Source of the DNA: JAEINY01 sp942490535
GTDB taxonomy: Bacteria > Bacteroidota > Bacteroidia > Bacteroidales > Marinilabiliaceae
NCBI GenBank assembly: GCA_942490535.1
Contig: CALNXQ010000008.1
Location: 124,001-188,000, forward strand
Direction: 5' to 3'
DNA length: 64,000 nucleotides
The notes beneath the pieces are model-generated. The model worked only from the letters and a program-made list of their open reading frames with translations, was not told the DNA's origin and did no database searches. Position 1 is the stretch's first letter, and every line of letters begins with the position of its first letter. Below are positions 48,922 through 57,474 of the stretch, in pieces. A program made the position numbers and the translations under genes.

Positions 48922-48988
48922 CTCGAACCTAATCGAATCTATTTAAATAAATATCGAATTTATACAAGAAACTTTCAATTTTATACAA
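48922..48988 (+). promoter_or_regulatory. Candidate operator upstream of the plus-arm enzyme genes
   Basis: CTCGAACCTAATCGA (48922-48936) matches the CTTGAACGAATTCGA text at 44501 in 12 of 15 positions. Downstream lie direct repeats TTTATACAA at 48959 and 48980, again 21 bp apart. Both are within 170 bp upstream of the GH43 start. Binding by the hybrid regulator is an inference. Confidence 0.4.
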
Positions 48989-49009
48989 TAGTTGATCAAA
49001 GTGGTATAA

Positions 49010-49017
49010 TATTTTTG
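49010..49017 (+). promoter_or_regulatory. Candidate -7 box for the GH43 transcript
   Basis: TATTTTTG matches TAnnTTTG, with TTG at 48992-48994 upstream (spacing 15 nt, a little short for a -33 element). The start codon lies 75-105 nt downstream. Confidence 0.35.
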
Positions 49018-49091
49018 TGACAACTGAATCATAACGGCGAAAACACATTCATACAGCTTTATAAATTGCATTGAATGAAATCCTCGCTTCT

Positions 49092-50279
49092 ATGAAAAAA
49101 AAAAATAAACCACTTGTACAAATGAAAAAATATTTCTTTTTACTATTCAAAACCAGCATTTTTCTTTTATTAGCTAGTTACGTATCATTCTCATGTAACC
49201 CGCCAAGCAAGGAAGCCAAAGCATATCATTCGTTTACTCCAGGGATGAAATGGTATGATAGTGATAGTATTCATATTAATGCTCATGGAGGAGGCATAAT
49301 AAATGTAGATCAAACTTATTATTGGTTCGGAGAATTTAAGATAGCTGGGAAAAAAGGCAATTCAGCACAAGTTGGAGTCAGTTGCTATTCTTCAAATGAT
49401 CTTTATAACTGGAAAAATGAAGGGATAGTGCTAAAGGTTTCTGAGGAACCTTCATCGGATATTCAAAAAGGGTGTATAATTGAACGACCAAAAGTCATTT
49501 ACAACAAAAAAACTAACAAATATATTATGTGGTTCCACCTGGAACTAAAAGATAATGGATATACTTCAGCGCGCACAGGATTAGCTGTAAGCGATAAAGT
49601 AATCGGTCCCTATAGATTTATAAAATCCTTAAGACCCAACAAGGGCCAATGGCCATTAGATTACCCTTCAGAATTCAAAACAAAAAATTATTCATCACAA
49701 TTCAAGTGGTGGACTCCTGAATGGTCCCAGGCAATTGATGAAGGCTTACTTCTTAAACGCGATTTTGAAAATGGGCAAATGTCGCGTGACATGACAATTT
49801 TTGTTGATGATAACGAAAAAGCCTATCACATTCATTCTTCAGAAGACAACCTTACCCTGCACCTCTCCGAATTAACTGATGATTATTCAGATTTCACCGG
49901 CAACTATATTCGATTATTTCCAGGTGGTCATAACGAAGCTCCGGCCATGTTTAAAAACAATGATACTTACTATTTAATCACATCTGGGTGTACAGGATGG
50001 AATCCAAATACAGCCAGATTATTTAGAGCAAAATCTATTTGGGGTCCTTGGGAATCATTGGGTAATCCTTGTATAGGTAAAAACTCAGACTTAACTTTCC
50101 TCTCACAAGGCACTTATGTTATACCTGTAAAAGACAAGCAAAATGCTTTTATATTCATGGGAGACCGATGGCAACCAGAAAATCCAATTGATGGCCGTTA
50201 TATATGGTTACCCATTAAATTTATAAATGAAAAACCGCTTATTCAATGGCGCGAAGAATGGGATTTATCAATATTCTAA
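49092..50279 (+). CDS. GH43 exo-beta-1,3-galactanase-like lipoprotein
   Basis: About 395 residues. ATG codons at 49092 and 49122 are both possible starts, while the frame opens with TTG at 49071. A lipoprotein signal follows (YVSFSCNPP). The catalytic domain begins with SIHINAHGGGIINVDQTYYW and FGEFKIAGK, the AHGGG signature of the galactanase-type GH43 subfamilies. CIIERPKVIYNKKTNKYIMW and HNEAPAMFKNNDTYYLITSG carry a conserved Glu. Enzymes of this branch release galactose from beta-1,3-galactan and can bypass beta-1,6 side chains. This gene is the strongest single pointer to an arabinogalactan substrate. The galactose specificity is inferred from motif similarity. Confidence 0.88.
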   Translation: MKKKNKPLVQMKKYFFLLFKTSIFLLLASYVSFSCNPPSKEAKAYHSFTPGMKWYDSDSIHINAHGGGIINVDQTYYWFGEFKIAGKKGNSAQVGVSCYSSNDLYNWKNEGIVLKVSEEPSSDIQKGCIIERPKVIYNKKTNKYIMWFHLELKDNGYTSARTGLAVSDKVIGPYRFIKSLRPNKGQWPLDYPSEFKTKNYSSQFKWWTPEWSQAIDEGLLLKRDFENGQMSRDMTIFVDDNEKAYHIHSSEDNLTLHLSELTDDYSDFTGNYIRLFPGGHNEAPAMFKNNDTYYLITSGCTGWNPNTARLFRAKSIWGPWESLGNPCIGKNSDLTFLSQGTYVIPVKDKQNAFIFMGDRWQPENPIDGRYIWLPIKFINEKPLIQWREEWDLSIF

Positions 50280-50357
50280 GCAACTTCTTTTAATGCTACT
50301 AATTTCTCCCATCTACAAACAGATAAACAAATAAATTACCTTTTGATCATCAGAAAG

Positions 50358-50402
50358 ATTGGCAACCTATAATAATAAAAAATTTTGGTATCTGCCAATT
50401 TT
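50358..50402 (+). terminator. Hairpin after the GH43 gene
   Basis: ATTGGCA (50358-50364) pairs perfectly with TGCCAAT (50393-50399), with an inner ACC/GGT extension, and is followed by TTTTC. It is 79 bp after the GH43 stop and about 20 bp before the small Cys-rich gene. It could act as terminator or as attenuator for the downstream genes. Confidence 0.45.
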
Positions 50403-50419
50403 CTCAAAAAAAACTTATC

Positions 50420-50659
50420 ATGCCCGATATTTGCTGGATTTATGGCATAGCCTTTAATTGTCCTTATCTCGAACGAAAAGAAGACTGTCCTCTCTTAACA
50501 AGAGAACACTTCTCACTAATAGAGAAAGCAAAATGGATTACCGAACTTGATATCAAAAAAAAACAATCAATACTTCAACACCATTTACGATGCTCCAAAA
50601 TACGAGAAACTAATTTTAGCAAAAAACATTATCATTACAAAATGGTTCAAAATGAATAA
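50420..50659 (+). CDS. Small conserved Cys-rich protein inside the PUL
   Basis: This 79-residue protein has a regular pattern: Cys at 5, 14 and 23 (FNCPYLERKEDCPLL), then a helical stretch (REHFSLIEKAKWITELDIKKKQSIL) and HHLRCSKIRE. The text resembles short Bacteroidota proteins of unknown function with the order NCP, ENCP, H-x3-C. The cysteines and histidines could bind zinc. There is no signal peptide, so it is probably cytoplasmic, unlike its neighbours. Its stop overlaps the GH51 start by 8 bp, which suggests translational coupling and that it is a real gene. No function is assigned; a regulatory role is a guess. Confidence 0.65.
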   Translation: MPDICWIYGIAFNCPYLERKEDCPLLTREHFSLIEKAKWITELDIKKKQSILQHHLRCSKIRETNFSKKHYHYKMVQNE

Positions 50660-52595
50660 AAAATACTTACCCATAATTAGCTTATCTATAATATTATTGC
50701 AATCAATTCATGCTCAAAAATGCTTTACTGTTAATATCAGAGAGGTTGGCGCAAAAATTCAACCTGAAATGTTCGGCGTATTTTTCGAAGATATTAACTT
50801 TAGCGCAGACGGCGGTTTGTATGCGGAACTAATTAAAAACCGCTCTTTTGAATTTCACCATCCTTTTATAGGATGGACACCTTTTGGGGATATAAAAGTA
50901 TTAAATGAAACACCTTGTTTTGATAAAAACCCACATTATGTGCGATTACATGAAAAGGGGTACAGATCCGGCACAGGCTTAGAAAACTGCGGCTTTAGGG
51001 GTATAGGTTTAAAAAGGAACAATGATTACAAGTTTTCCTTCTACGCACGTTCCCCAAACAATAACCCAATGACTTTCCTTATTGAACTTGTGAATTCCAA
51101 TGATGAAATCATAGGCCAAGAAAAAATATTAATAAAAGGATCAAACTGGGTCAAATATACTTGTACAATCAGACCTACAAGTACTGAGGCAAAGGGAAAA
51201 ATCAGACTTAAATTAGAAACACCAGGAGTGGCTGATCTGGACCACATCTCACTCTTTCCGGCTGAAACCTGGAAAAATCGGGAAAACGGATTAAGAAAAG
51301 ATCTGGCAGAAGCCCTTTATGATATTAACCCCGGAGTTCTTCGTTTTCCCGGGGGGTGCATCATTGAAGGAAATACGCTGCAAACCAGATACCAATGGAA
51401 AAACAGCATTGGACCTGTAGAAAACAGGCCATTAAACGAAAACAGATGGAACTATACCTTTAAGCACCGTTTTTTCCCTGACTATTATCAAACATATGGT
51501 CTTGGCTTTTACGAATTTTTCTTGCTTTGCGAAGACTTAGGGACTGAGGCTCTACCTGTAATAAATTGTGGAATGGCCTGCCAATATGAAAGTAAGGAAT
51601 GTGTTCCATTGGAAAAATTAGACCTTTACATTCAGGATGCCATTGACCTGATAGAATTTGCCAATGGCCCGGAAGATTCACAATGGGGTAAGATACGTGC
51701 ACAGATGGGACATCCAGAATCATTTAATCTTAAAATGATTGCCATAGGCAATGAACAGTGGGGAGAAGGGTATGTGCAACGGATGGTGGAATTTCTGAAA
51801 ATACTTCGCAAAAAACATCCAGAGATAAAAATTATAGGCACAGCAGGCCCTTCTCCTGAGGGCGAAAAATTTGATTACTTATGGTCCAAAATGAAAGAAT
51901 TACAAGTAGATATGGTAGATGAACATTACTACCGTAGTCCAGAATGGTTTCTTGAAAATGCAAAAAGATATAACAATTATGACCGAAAAGGCCCAAAAGT
52001 TTTCGCAGGGGAATATGCAGCCCATGATAAAAACCGTGAAAACAATCTGCGTTCAGCCTTAGCAGAGGCAGCATTTATGACAGGACTGGAACGAAATGCA
52101 GATATCGTTCATATGGCAACCTATGCACCTCTGTTTGCACATATTGAGGCCTGGCAATGGAAACCGGATATGATATGGTTCGATAACCTTTCGGTTGTTA
52201 AGACACCAAATTATTACATTCAACAGCTTTACGCTAGCAATCAAGGTACCAATGTATTACCAATTACATTAAACAAAGAGATAATAACAGGGCAAGACAG
52301 TCTGTACGCCAGTGCGGTACTTGACTTACAAACATCAGAAGTAATTATAAAAATTGTAAACACTTCATATACAGCTCAAGATCTTAAAATTGAACTGAAA
52401 GGTTTGAAAAAAACAATTGAAAACCATGAAGTGAAAATTATCACTTTACATTCTAACCAACCCTATATAGTTAATACTTTAAATACGCCAACAGCCATTA
52501 TTCCAGAACATTATTCTATTCGATCGAATAATAACTATTTCCAGATAAAAACCTTGGGAAACGCATTTTATGTATGTAAAATTAAAATAATATAA
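50652..52595 (+). CDS. GH51 alpha-L-arabinofuranosidase
   Basis: About 647 residues from ATG 50652, which gives a proper signal peptide (MNKKYLPIISLSIILLQSIHAQ); the frame extends upstream, but that part overlaps the small Cys-rich gene. It opens with the GH51 hallmark IQPEMFGVFFEDINFSADGG. A carbohydrate-binding-like insert is followed by the TIM barrel with RFPGGCIIEG, the acid/base Glu in AIGNEQWGEGY (about 367) and the nucleophile Glu in VFAGEYAAHD (about 453). A C-terminal beta-sandwich completes it. It removes terminal alpha-L-arabinofuranose from side chains. It lies 16 bp before the double GH43 gene. Confidence 0.95.
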   Translation: MNKKYLPIISLSIILLQSIHAQKCFTVNIREVGAKIQPEMFGVFFEDINFSADGGLYAELIKNRSFEFHHPFIGWTPFGDIKVLNETPCFDKNPHYVRLHEKGYRSGTGLENCGFRGIGLKRNNDYKFSFYARSPNNNPMTFLIELVNSNDEIIGQEKILIKGSNWVKYTCTIRPTSTEAKGKIRLKLETPGVADLDHISLFPAETWKNRENGLRKDLAEALYDINPGVLRFPGGCIIEGNTLQTRYQWKNSIGPVENRPLNENRWNYTFKHRFFPDYYQTYGLGFYEFFLLCEDLGTEALPVINCGMACQYESKECVPLEKLDLYIQDAIDLIEFANGPEDSQWGKIRAQMGHPESFNLKMIAIGNEQWGEGYVQRMVEFLKILRKKHPEIKIIGTAGPSPEGEKFDYLWSKMKELQVDMVDEHYYRSPEWFLENAKRYNNYDRKGPKVFAGEYAAHDKNRENNLRSALAEAAFMTGLERNADIVHMATYAPLFAHIEAWQWKPDMIWFDNLSVVKTPNYYIQQLYASNQGTNVLPITLNKEIITGQDSLYASAVLDLQTSEVIIKIVNTSYTAQDLKIELKGLKKTIENHEVKIITLHSNQPYIVNTLNTPTAIIPEHYSIRSNNNYFQIKTLGNAFYVCKIKII

Positions 52596-52611
52596 TTTCA
52601 TTTTTTGAGAT

Positions 52612-54777
52612 ATGACTACTATATTTTATAAGTTTTTCTTGCTATTATCAACGATATCCCTTCTATTGATTTCATCAGGATGCAACAACTCATCAGAGAA
52701 ATATGAAGGATATTTATTTGCATACTTTACAGGTAATGGTCCCGGAGAAGAGGCCATCAGATTTGCAGTAAGCATTGATGGGTATAACTATCGTGCCCTG
52801 AATAATAATATGCCCATAGTAGATTCAAAGAAAATCAGTACATCCGGAGGGGTCCGTGATCCTCATATCCTGCGTGGTCATGACCAGAAACATTTCTATA
52901 TGACGGCCACCGATTTATATGTACCAAAACAAGGCTGGAGCAATTTTGCAATGGTATTAATGAAATCAACTGATCTGATCAACTGGGAAACATCCGTAGT
53001 GAATATCCCAGAAACATTTCCCGAAGAATTTGGAGATGTACATCGCGTTTGGGCACCACAGACTATATACGATAAAATTACTGGAAAATATATGGTCTAT
53101 TTTTCCATGAAGAAAGGTGATAATCCGGATATCATTTACTATGCCTATGCAAACAAAGACTTCACAGGTTTGGAGTCAGCCCCAAAACAATTATACTTTC
53201 CACCTACTGAAAGCCAAACAAAAGCCTGTATAGATGGCGACATCATTCCTTTTAATGATAAGTTTTATTTATTCCACAAAGCAGAAGATGGTGATCCTGG
53301 AATAAAACTGGCAATTTCTGACCAATTAACAGAAGGATATCACTTGATAAGTGATAAACGGGTAGACTGTGAAAAAAACAGAGTAGAAGGAAGCAGTATT
53401 TTTAAACTGAATAATTCTGATGTTTTCATCTTAATGTATGATGTATATACTAATGGCAGATATCAATTTACGAAAAGTTCTGATCTAAAGAATTTTTCTG
53501 TAATTGATAAAGACATCTCAATGAACTTTCATCCACGCCATGGTACAGTTATACCAATTACCCAAAAAGAGTTCAAGAAGCTGGTATGTAAATGGGGAAA
53601 AACGGATGATATTTTAATTGATGTTACTTCTTCACAAATAAAACAATTAAATGTAGATATTAATGAAGAGAATAAAACGATTTACCTACCTGTCAAACGG
53701 GGTGTCGATTTAACCCGCTTAAATCCCCAATTCAGATGCTGGCCTGGTATTTCTCTAAAGCCAGAAGGTCCGCAAGATTTCTCCAAGGGACCGGTTACCT
53801 ATTCTTTTTCTATAAAAAACCAAAAAGAAGTAACCTACACCGTGAACGCCTCCATTGATCACAACCCTGTATTGGAAGGATACTACGCAGATCCAGAAAT
53901 ACTCTATTCCGAAAAAACAGGCCAATATTATATCTATCCTACCTCAGATGGATTTCAAAATTGGTCTGGTGACTATTTTAAGGTATTCTCATCTGATAAT
54001 ATGGTTGACTGGACCGACAAAGGAAAAATATTAAACCTGAAAAAAGATGTCAGCTGGGCTAACCATAATGCTTGGGCACCATGTATTATTGAAAAAAAAA
54101 TTGCTAATGAATTCAAATACTTCTTCTATTATTCTGCTGAACAAAAAATTGGCATAGCAGTGAGTGAAAATCCTACCGGGCCTTTCAAGGATAGCGGTAA
54201 GGCCCTAATCGATTTTAAGTCCATGAAAATTAAACACGGACAAGAGATTGATCCAGATGTTTTTACAGATCCAAAAACCAATAAAAGCTACTTATACTGG
54301 GGTAATGGATACATGGCTGCGGCGGAATTAAATACTGATATGGTCACTATTAATAAAGAAAGTGTCAAAATAATGAATGTAGATAAAACTTACCGTGAAG
54401 GTAGTTATGTATTCTACCGAAAAGGAGTCTATTATTTTATGTGGTCCGAAGATGATACACGCAGTCCCAATTATAAAGTCCGCTATGCAACAGCTGAGTC
54501 ACCACTCGGAGAATTATCCATCCCCCAAAACAACATTGTAATTCAGCAGGCCCCTCAAGAAAACATTTTTGCAACCGGCCATTGCTCAGCCATTAAGGTA
54601 CCTGGAAAAGAGGAATGGTATATTGTATACCACCGTTTTACTCGTCCTAAAGGTATCAAAATGGGAAATGCAGGAGGTTTCCACCGCGAAGTATGCATCG
54701 ACAAGCTTGAATTTGACGCTGATGGTCATATCATTGAAGTAAAACCAACCTTAAGAGGCATCGAACCTATAAACTAG
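52612..54777 (+). CDS. Lipoprotein with two GH43 domains
   Basis: This 721-residue protein has a lipoprotein signal (LLISSGCNN, Cys about 24) and two five-bladed GH43-type propellers. Domain 1 (about 30-320) has the GGVRDPHIL catalytic-Asp block, FGDVHRVWAPQTIYD and RVEGSSIFKL with the acid Glu. A linker beta-sandwich of about 80 residues (QIKQLNVDINEENKTIYLPV) follows. Domain 2 (about 420-720) has EGYYADPEILYS, HNAWAPCIIEK and the YREGSYVFYRKGVYYFMW Glu block. Each domain retains the residues expected for activity, so two linked arabinofuranosidase or galactosidase/xylosidase-type activities are likely. The exact subfamilies cannot be fixed by eye. It is in operon with GH51 (16 bp) and DUF2264 (29 bp). 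Confidence 0.92.
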   Translation: MTTIFYKFFLLLSTISLLLISSGCNNSSEKYEGYLFAYFTGNGPGEEAIRFAVSIDGYNYRALNNNMPIVDSKKISTSGGVRDPHILRGHDQKHFYMTATDLYVPKQGWSNFAMVLMKSTDLINWETSVVNIPETFPEEFGDVHRVWAPQTIYDKITGKYMVYFSMKKGDNPDIIYYAYANKDFTGLESAPKQLYFPPTESQTKACIDGDIIPFNDKFYLFHKAEDGDPGIKLAISDQLTEGYHLISDKRVDCEKNRVEGSSIFKLNNSDVFILMYDVYTNGRYQFTKSSDLKNFSVIDKDISMNFHPRHGTVIPITQKEFKKLVCKWGKTDDILIDVTSSQIKQLNVDINEENKTIYLPVKRGVDLTRLNPQFRCWPGISLKPEGPQDFSKGPVTYSFSIKNQKEVTYTVNASIDHNPVLEGYYADPEILYSEKTGQYYIYPTSDGFQNWSGDYFKVFSSDNMVDWTDKGKILNLKKDVSWANHNAWAPCIIEKKIANEFKYFFYYSAEQKIGIAVSENPTGPFKDSGKALIDFKSMKIKHGQEIDPDVFTDPKTNKSYLYWGNGYMAAAELNTDMVTINKESVKIMNVDKTYREGSYVFYRKGVYYFMWSEDDTRSPNYKVRYATAESPLGELSIPQNNIVIQQAPQENIFATGHCSAIKVPGKEEWYIVYHRFTRPKGIKMGNAGGFHREVCIDKLEFDADGHIIEVKPTLRGIEPIN

Positions 54778-54806
54778 CTTAAATTACACACATAAATCAT
54801 CCAGAT

Positions 54807-56843
54807 ATGAACAAATTAATACAGATTGGATTACTTTCTATCGTTGCATTATTAATGAGCTGCAAAACACTAAACAAAAACGATACTGAAAAAAACACCA
54901 ATGTGTTTAACCTAATAAACCCTGATTATAACACCAGTCCCTTCACTGGTATGACACGCGAACATTGGAAAGATGCAGCCCGCTATTTGTTAGAAGGGGC
55001 TTTTAGCTATATCACTAATCTGGAAGATCCCATGCAATTTCCTAAGCAACCCGGTAAAAGCTATCCACATGATGAAGGTCGTGTACCTACCGAAAAACTG
55101 GAAGGACTTTGTCGCACTCTCTTTATTGCAGCTCCTCTTTTACGGGAAAATCCGGACCTTACCATAAATAACATAAATGTTGGTGAATACTATCGTTATC
55201 AGATTAAACAACTGATCAATCCTGATAGTCCGTCATACATTGTTCACCGCTCAAAGGATGGAGGTCCAAGTCAAAACCTGGTAGAATATGGAGCTTTGGC
55301 TATTTCTCTTTTTATTGTTCCTGAAGTTGTTTGGGAGCCATTCTGTCAGGAGGATAAAGATGCTTTGGCTGCTTCTATGTTGAGTTATGGCGATGGACCA
55401 ACAGTTGATTCAAACTGGAAATTCTTCAACATTTTTGTTTTGAGCTTTTTTAAAGATCAGGGATATGATGTGAACGAAGAATTATTGAAAAAATATCTAT
55501 CACGCTCATTAACTCATTACCGCAGCGATGGCTGGTATAACGACAGTCCTGCATACGACTATTACAGCATGTGGGCATTTCAGTTGTATGGTGTTTTGTG
55601 GGCCGAGGTGTTTGGCAACAAATATTATCCCGAATATGCTGAGAAGTTTCTTACTAATTTCAAGGATCTTTACAATACTTACCCATACATGTTTGCCAAA
55701 GATGGTTCGATGATGATGTATGGTCGTTCTATCTCCTATCGTATGGGGTCAATTGCTCCTTTTCCATTTATGGGAAAATATGGCAACGACAACGTTAACC
55801 TTGGTTGGCTGAGAATGATTTCGTCGCGTACTATTTTGCAGTTCATTCAGCATCCTGAATTTTTAAAAGACAATGTGCCTACACTTGGTTTCTATGGTAC
55901 CTTTGAACCGGCAGTGCAGGTTTACAGTTGCAGAGGTAGTGTTTACTGGATGGGTAAAGCCTTTCTTTCATTGCTTTTGCCTGCTGATAATCCTTTCTGG
56001 ACTGCCATGGAAAATCAAGGTTCATGGGAAACCTACAGCCATGACAAAGTATATAACTACTTTGCTTCGTCGCCAGGACTCCTCATTACTGATTATCCTG
56101 AATCCGGAGCATCTGAAATAAGAGCCTGGTGTCACGAAAGAGTAAAAGATGATTGGCAAAAATTTCGTTCTACAGAAAATTATAACAGATTATCGTATAA
56201 CAGCATATTTCCCTGGCAAGCCGATGGAGAAAATGGTGAAGTGGCAATGAACTATGCTTTTTTAAATCAAAAAAATGAATGGGAAGTATTCCGACTCTAT
56301 ACTTTCAAAAAGTTTGTAGATGGCATTTACTATCGCGATGCTGTTTTGGAAACAGATGAACAAGTAAAAATGAATCTGGCTGAAATACCACTTCCAAACG
56401 GTATTTTAAGGATTGACAGGAATTTAACAACTAAGGATGTTGAAATGCGACTAGGACATTATGCACTTCCTCAGTTGGATAAAGAAATTACTTCATCCGT
56501 TAAGAAGGCTGGAAAATACAAAGCCACCATCATTGATAATGGTAAATATCAATTGGCAATGATACCTATTTGGGGATGGAATGATGTGGAAGTAATTAAA
56601 ACAGAAGGATTACATCCTGAAGCTGGAGTGAGCAAAGTAATTAATGCAGCAGCTCATTTTGATCCTTCGTTAAATAAAGATGGTATATATGCCTGTCTTA
56701 TGTTATGGAAAAAATCGGGTGAAAAATGGACACAGGAGGAATTAAACCCACTAAAGGACCTTTATATCTCACCAAACGGCAAAAAAATCACTGTAGATAT
56801 GAACGATTCAAAGGATAAAGCAACATTTTCAATTGATTTTTAG
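54807..56843 (+). CDS. DUF2264 (GH154-like) lipoprotein, candidate exo-beta-glucuronidase
   Basis: This 678-residue protein has a lipoprotein signal (VALLMSCKT). The N-terminal alpha-barrel (about 40-400) shows the DUF2264 text: TREHWKDAARYLLEGAF, EKLEGLCRTLFIAAPLL, LVEYGALAISLFIVPEVVW and DGWYNDSPAYDYYSMWAFQ. A C-terminal beta-sandwich region runs from about 420 to 678. Members of this family have been classed as GH154, with beta-glucuronidase activity described; here it would remove glucuronic acid from arabinogalactan side chains. Substrate and linkage are inferred from context. It is the last gene of the plus arm, followed by a strong inverted repeat. Confidence 0.88.
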   Translation: MNKLIQIGLLSIVALLMSCKTLNKNDTEKNTNVFNLINPDYNTSPFTGMTREHWKDAARYLLEGAFSYITNLEDPMQFPKQPGKSYPHDEGRVPTEKLEGLCRTLFIAAPLLRENPDLTINNINVGEYYRYQIKQLINPDSPSYIVHRSKDGGPSQNLVEYGALAISLFIVPEVVWEPFCQEDKDALAASMLSYGDGPTVDSNWKFFNIFVLSFFKDQGYDVNEELLKKYLSRSLTHYRSDGWYNDSPAYDYYSMWAFQLYGVLWAEVFGNKYYPEYAEKFLTNFKDLYNTYPYMFAKDGSMMMYGRSISYRMGSIAPFPFMGKYGNDNVNLGWLRMISSRTILQFIQHPEFLKDNVPTLGFYGTFEPAVQVYSCRGSVYWMGKAFLSLLLPADNPFWTAMENQGSWETYSHDKVYNYFASSPGLLITDYPESGASEIRAWCHERVKDDWQKFRSTENYNRLSYNSIFPWQADGENGEVAMNYAFLNQKNEWEVFRLYTFKKFVDGIYYRDAVLETDEQVKMNLAEIPLPNGILRIDRNLTTKDVEMRLGHYALPQLDKEITSSVKKAGKYKATIIDNGKYQLAMIPIWGWNDVEVIKTEGLHPEAGVSKVINAAAHFDPSLNKDGIYACLMLWKKSGEKWTQEELNPLKDLYISPNGKKITVDMNDSKDKATFSIDF

Positions 56844-56879
56844 AGTTAACTATAAAAACTGTCAACTAATACACTACTC

Positions 56880-56926
56880 ATTTATTCAAAAGTCCAGTTC
56901 GAGTTTATCTGGACTTTTGAATAAAT
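56880..56926 (+). terminator. Long perfect inverted repeat ending the PUL plus arm
   Basis: An 18-bp perfect stem (ATTTATTCAAAAGTCCAG and its complement) encloses an 11-nt loop, starting 37 bp after the DUF2264 stop. The stem itself contains a TTTT on the descending side. It most likely terminates the plus-arm transcript, although the stem is unusually long and A/T-rich at the base. Confidence 0.7.
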
Positions 56927-57309
56927 TCATCTTAGCAGACAAAAAATTTGTAACGCGTAAAATAGTTTTGCAACAAAAAACCAGAGAGAAAAATAGGTAT
57001 AAAAGTCCAGACTTGATCTGACAAAATGGGAATTTTTATGCACTATCGGGCATTGGGTTAATATAGGCATCCCCCCTTGGAATAGTCACATTGTCAAATT
57101 AGGGGAATCAACCAAAAAGTGAGAGTAACATCTTTCGGCGAAGCACCTCAAAACAAGTGTCGCAAATACAAAATAATGATACTACCATTTTGATCCCGGC
57201 TTTTATGGAAATAAGGCTGCATTTTTAGGGACAACGGAAAGCAAAACCTTTTCAATGGACATATACTGCAGATTCCTTGAAGTTTATTTTATCTTTTAAG
57301 AAATCATCA
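56927..57309. other. Intergenic stretch, possible IS remnant
   Basis: No gene was recognised. At 57010-57030 CTTGATCTGACAAAATGG resembles the terminus of the IS481-like element (CTTGATCTGACAATTGG). About 70 bp on, ATTGTCAAATTAGGGG could be the opposite end of a very short derivative. A 15-bp direct repeat (57295-57309 and 57329-57343) spans the left end of the IS1182 element. Confidence 0.4.
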
Positions 57310-57361
57310 CACTAGCAGCCTGTCGGACTTTAAGAAATCATCAATTCCAGCATTATCTTCG

Positions 57362-57389
57362 ACTGGCTATTTTAGGATGGCCAGTTTTT
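57362..57389 (+). terminator. Hairpin with T-run inside the IS1182 end
   Basis: ACTGGC (57362-57367) and GCCAGT (57380-57385) are followed by TTTTT on the plus strand. It would stop transcription entering the element from the PUL side, a common self-insulating feature of insertion sequences. Confidence 0.55.
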
Positions 57390-57474
57390 GATTATTGGCG
57401 AATAATTTTTGGTTTAGGTTAAAACCCCATCATTATTTCCACTTTTTTGTCATTTAGCCATATCGTTTTACATA

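Noticed and set aside
50547..50651. Longer GH51 start at 50547
   Set aside because: It would bury the signal peptide behind 35 residues and overlap the small Cys-rich gene; the ATG at 50652 gives a normal signal peptide.
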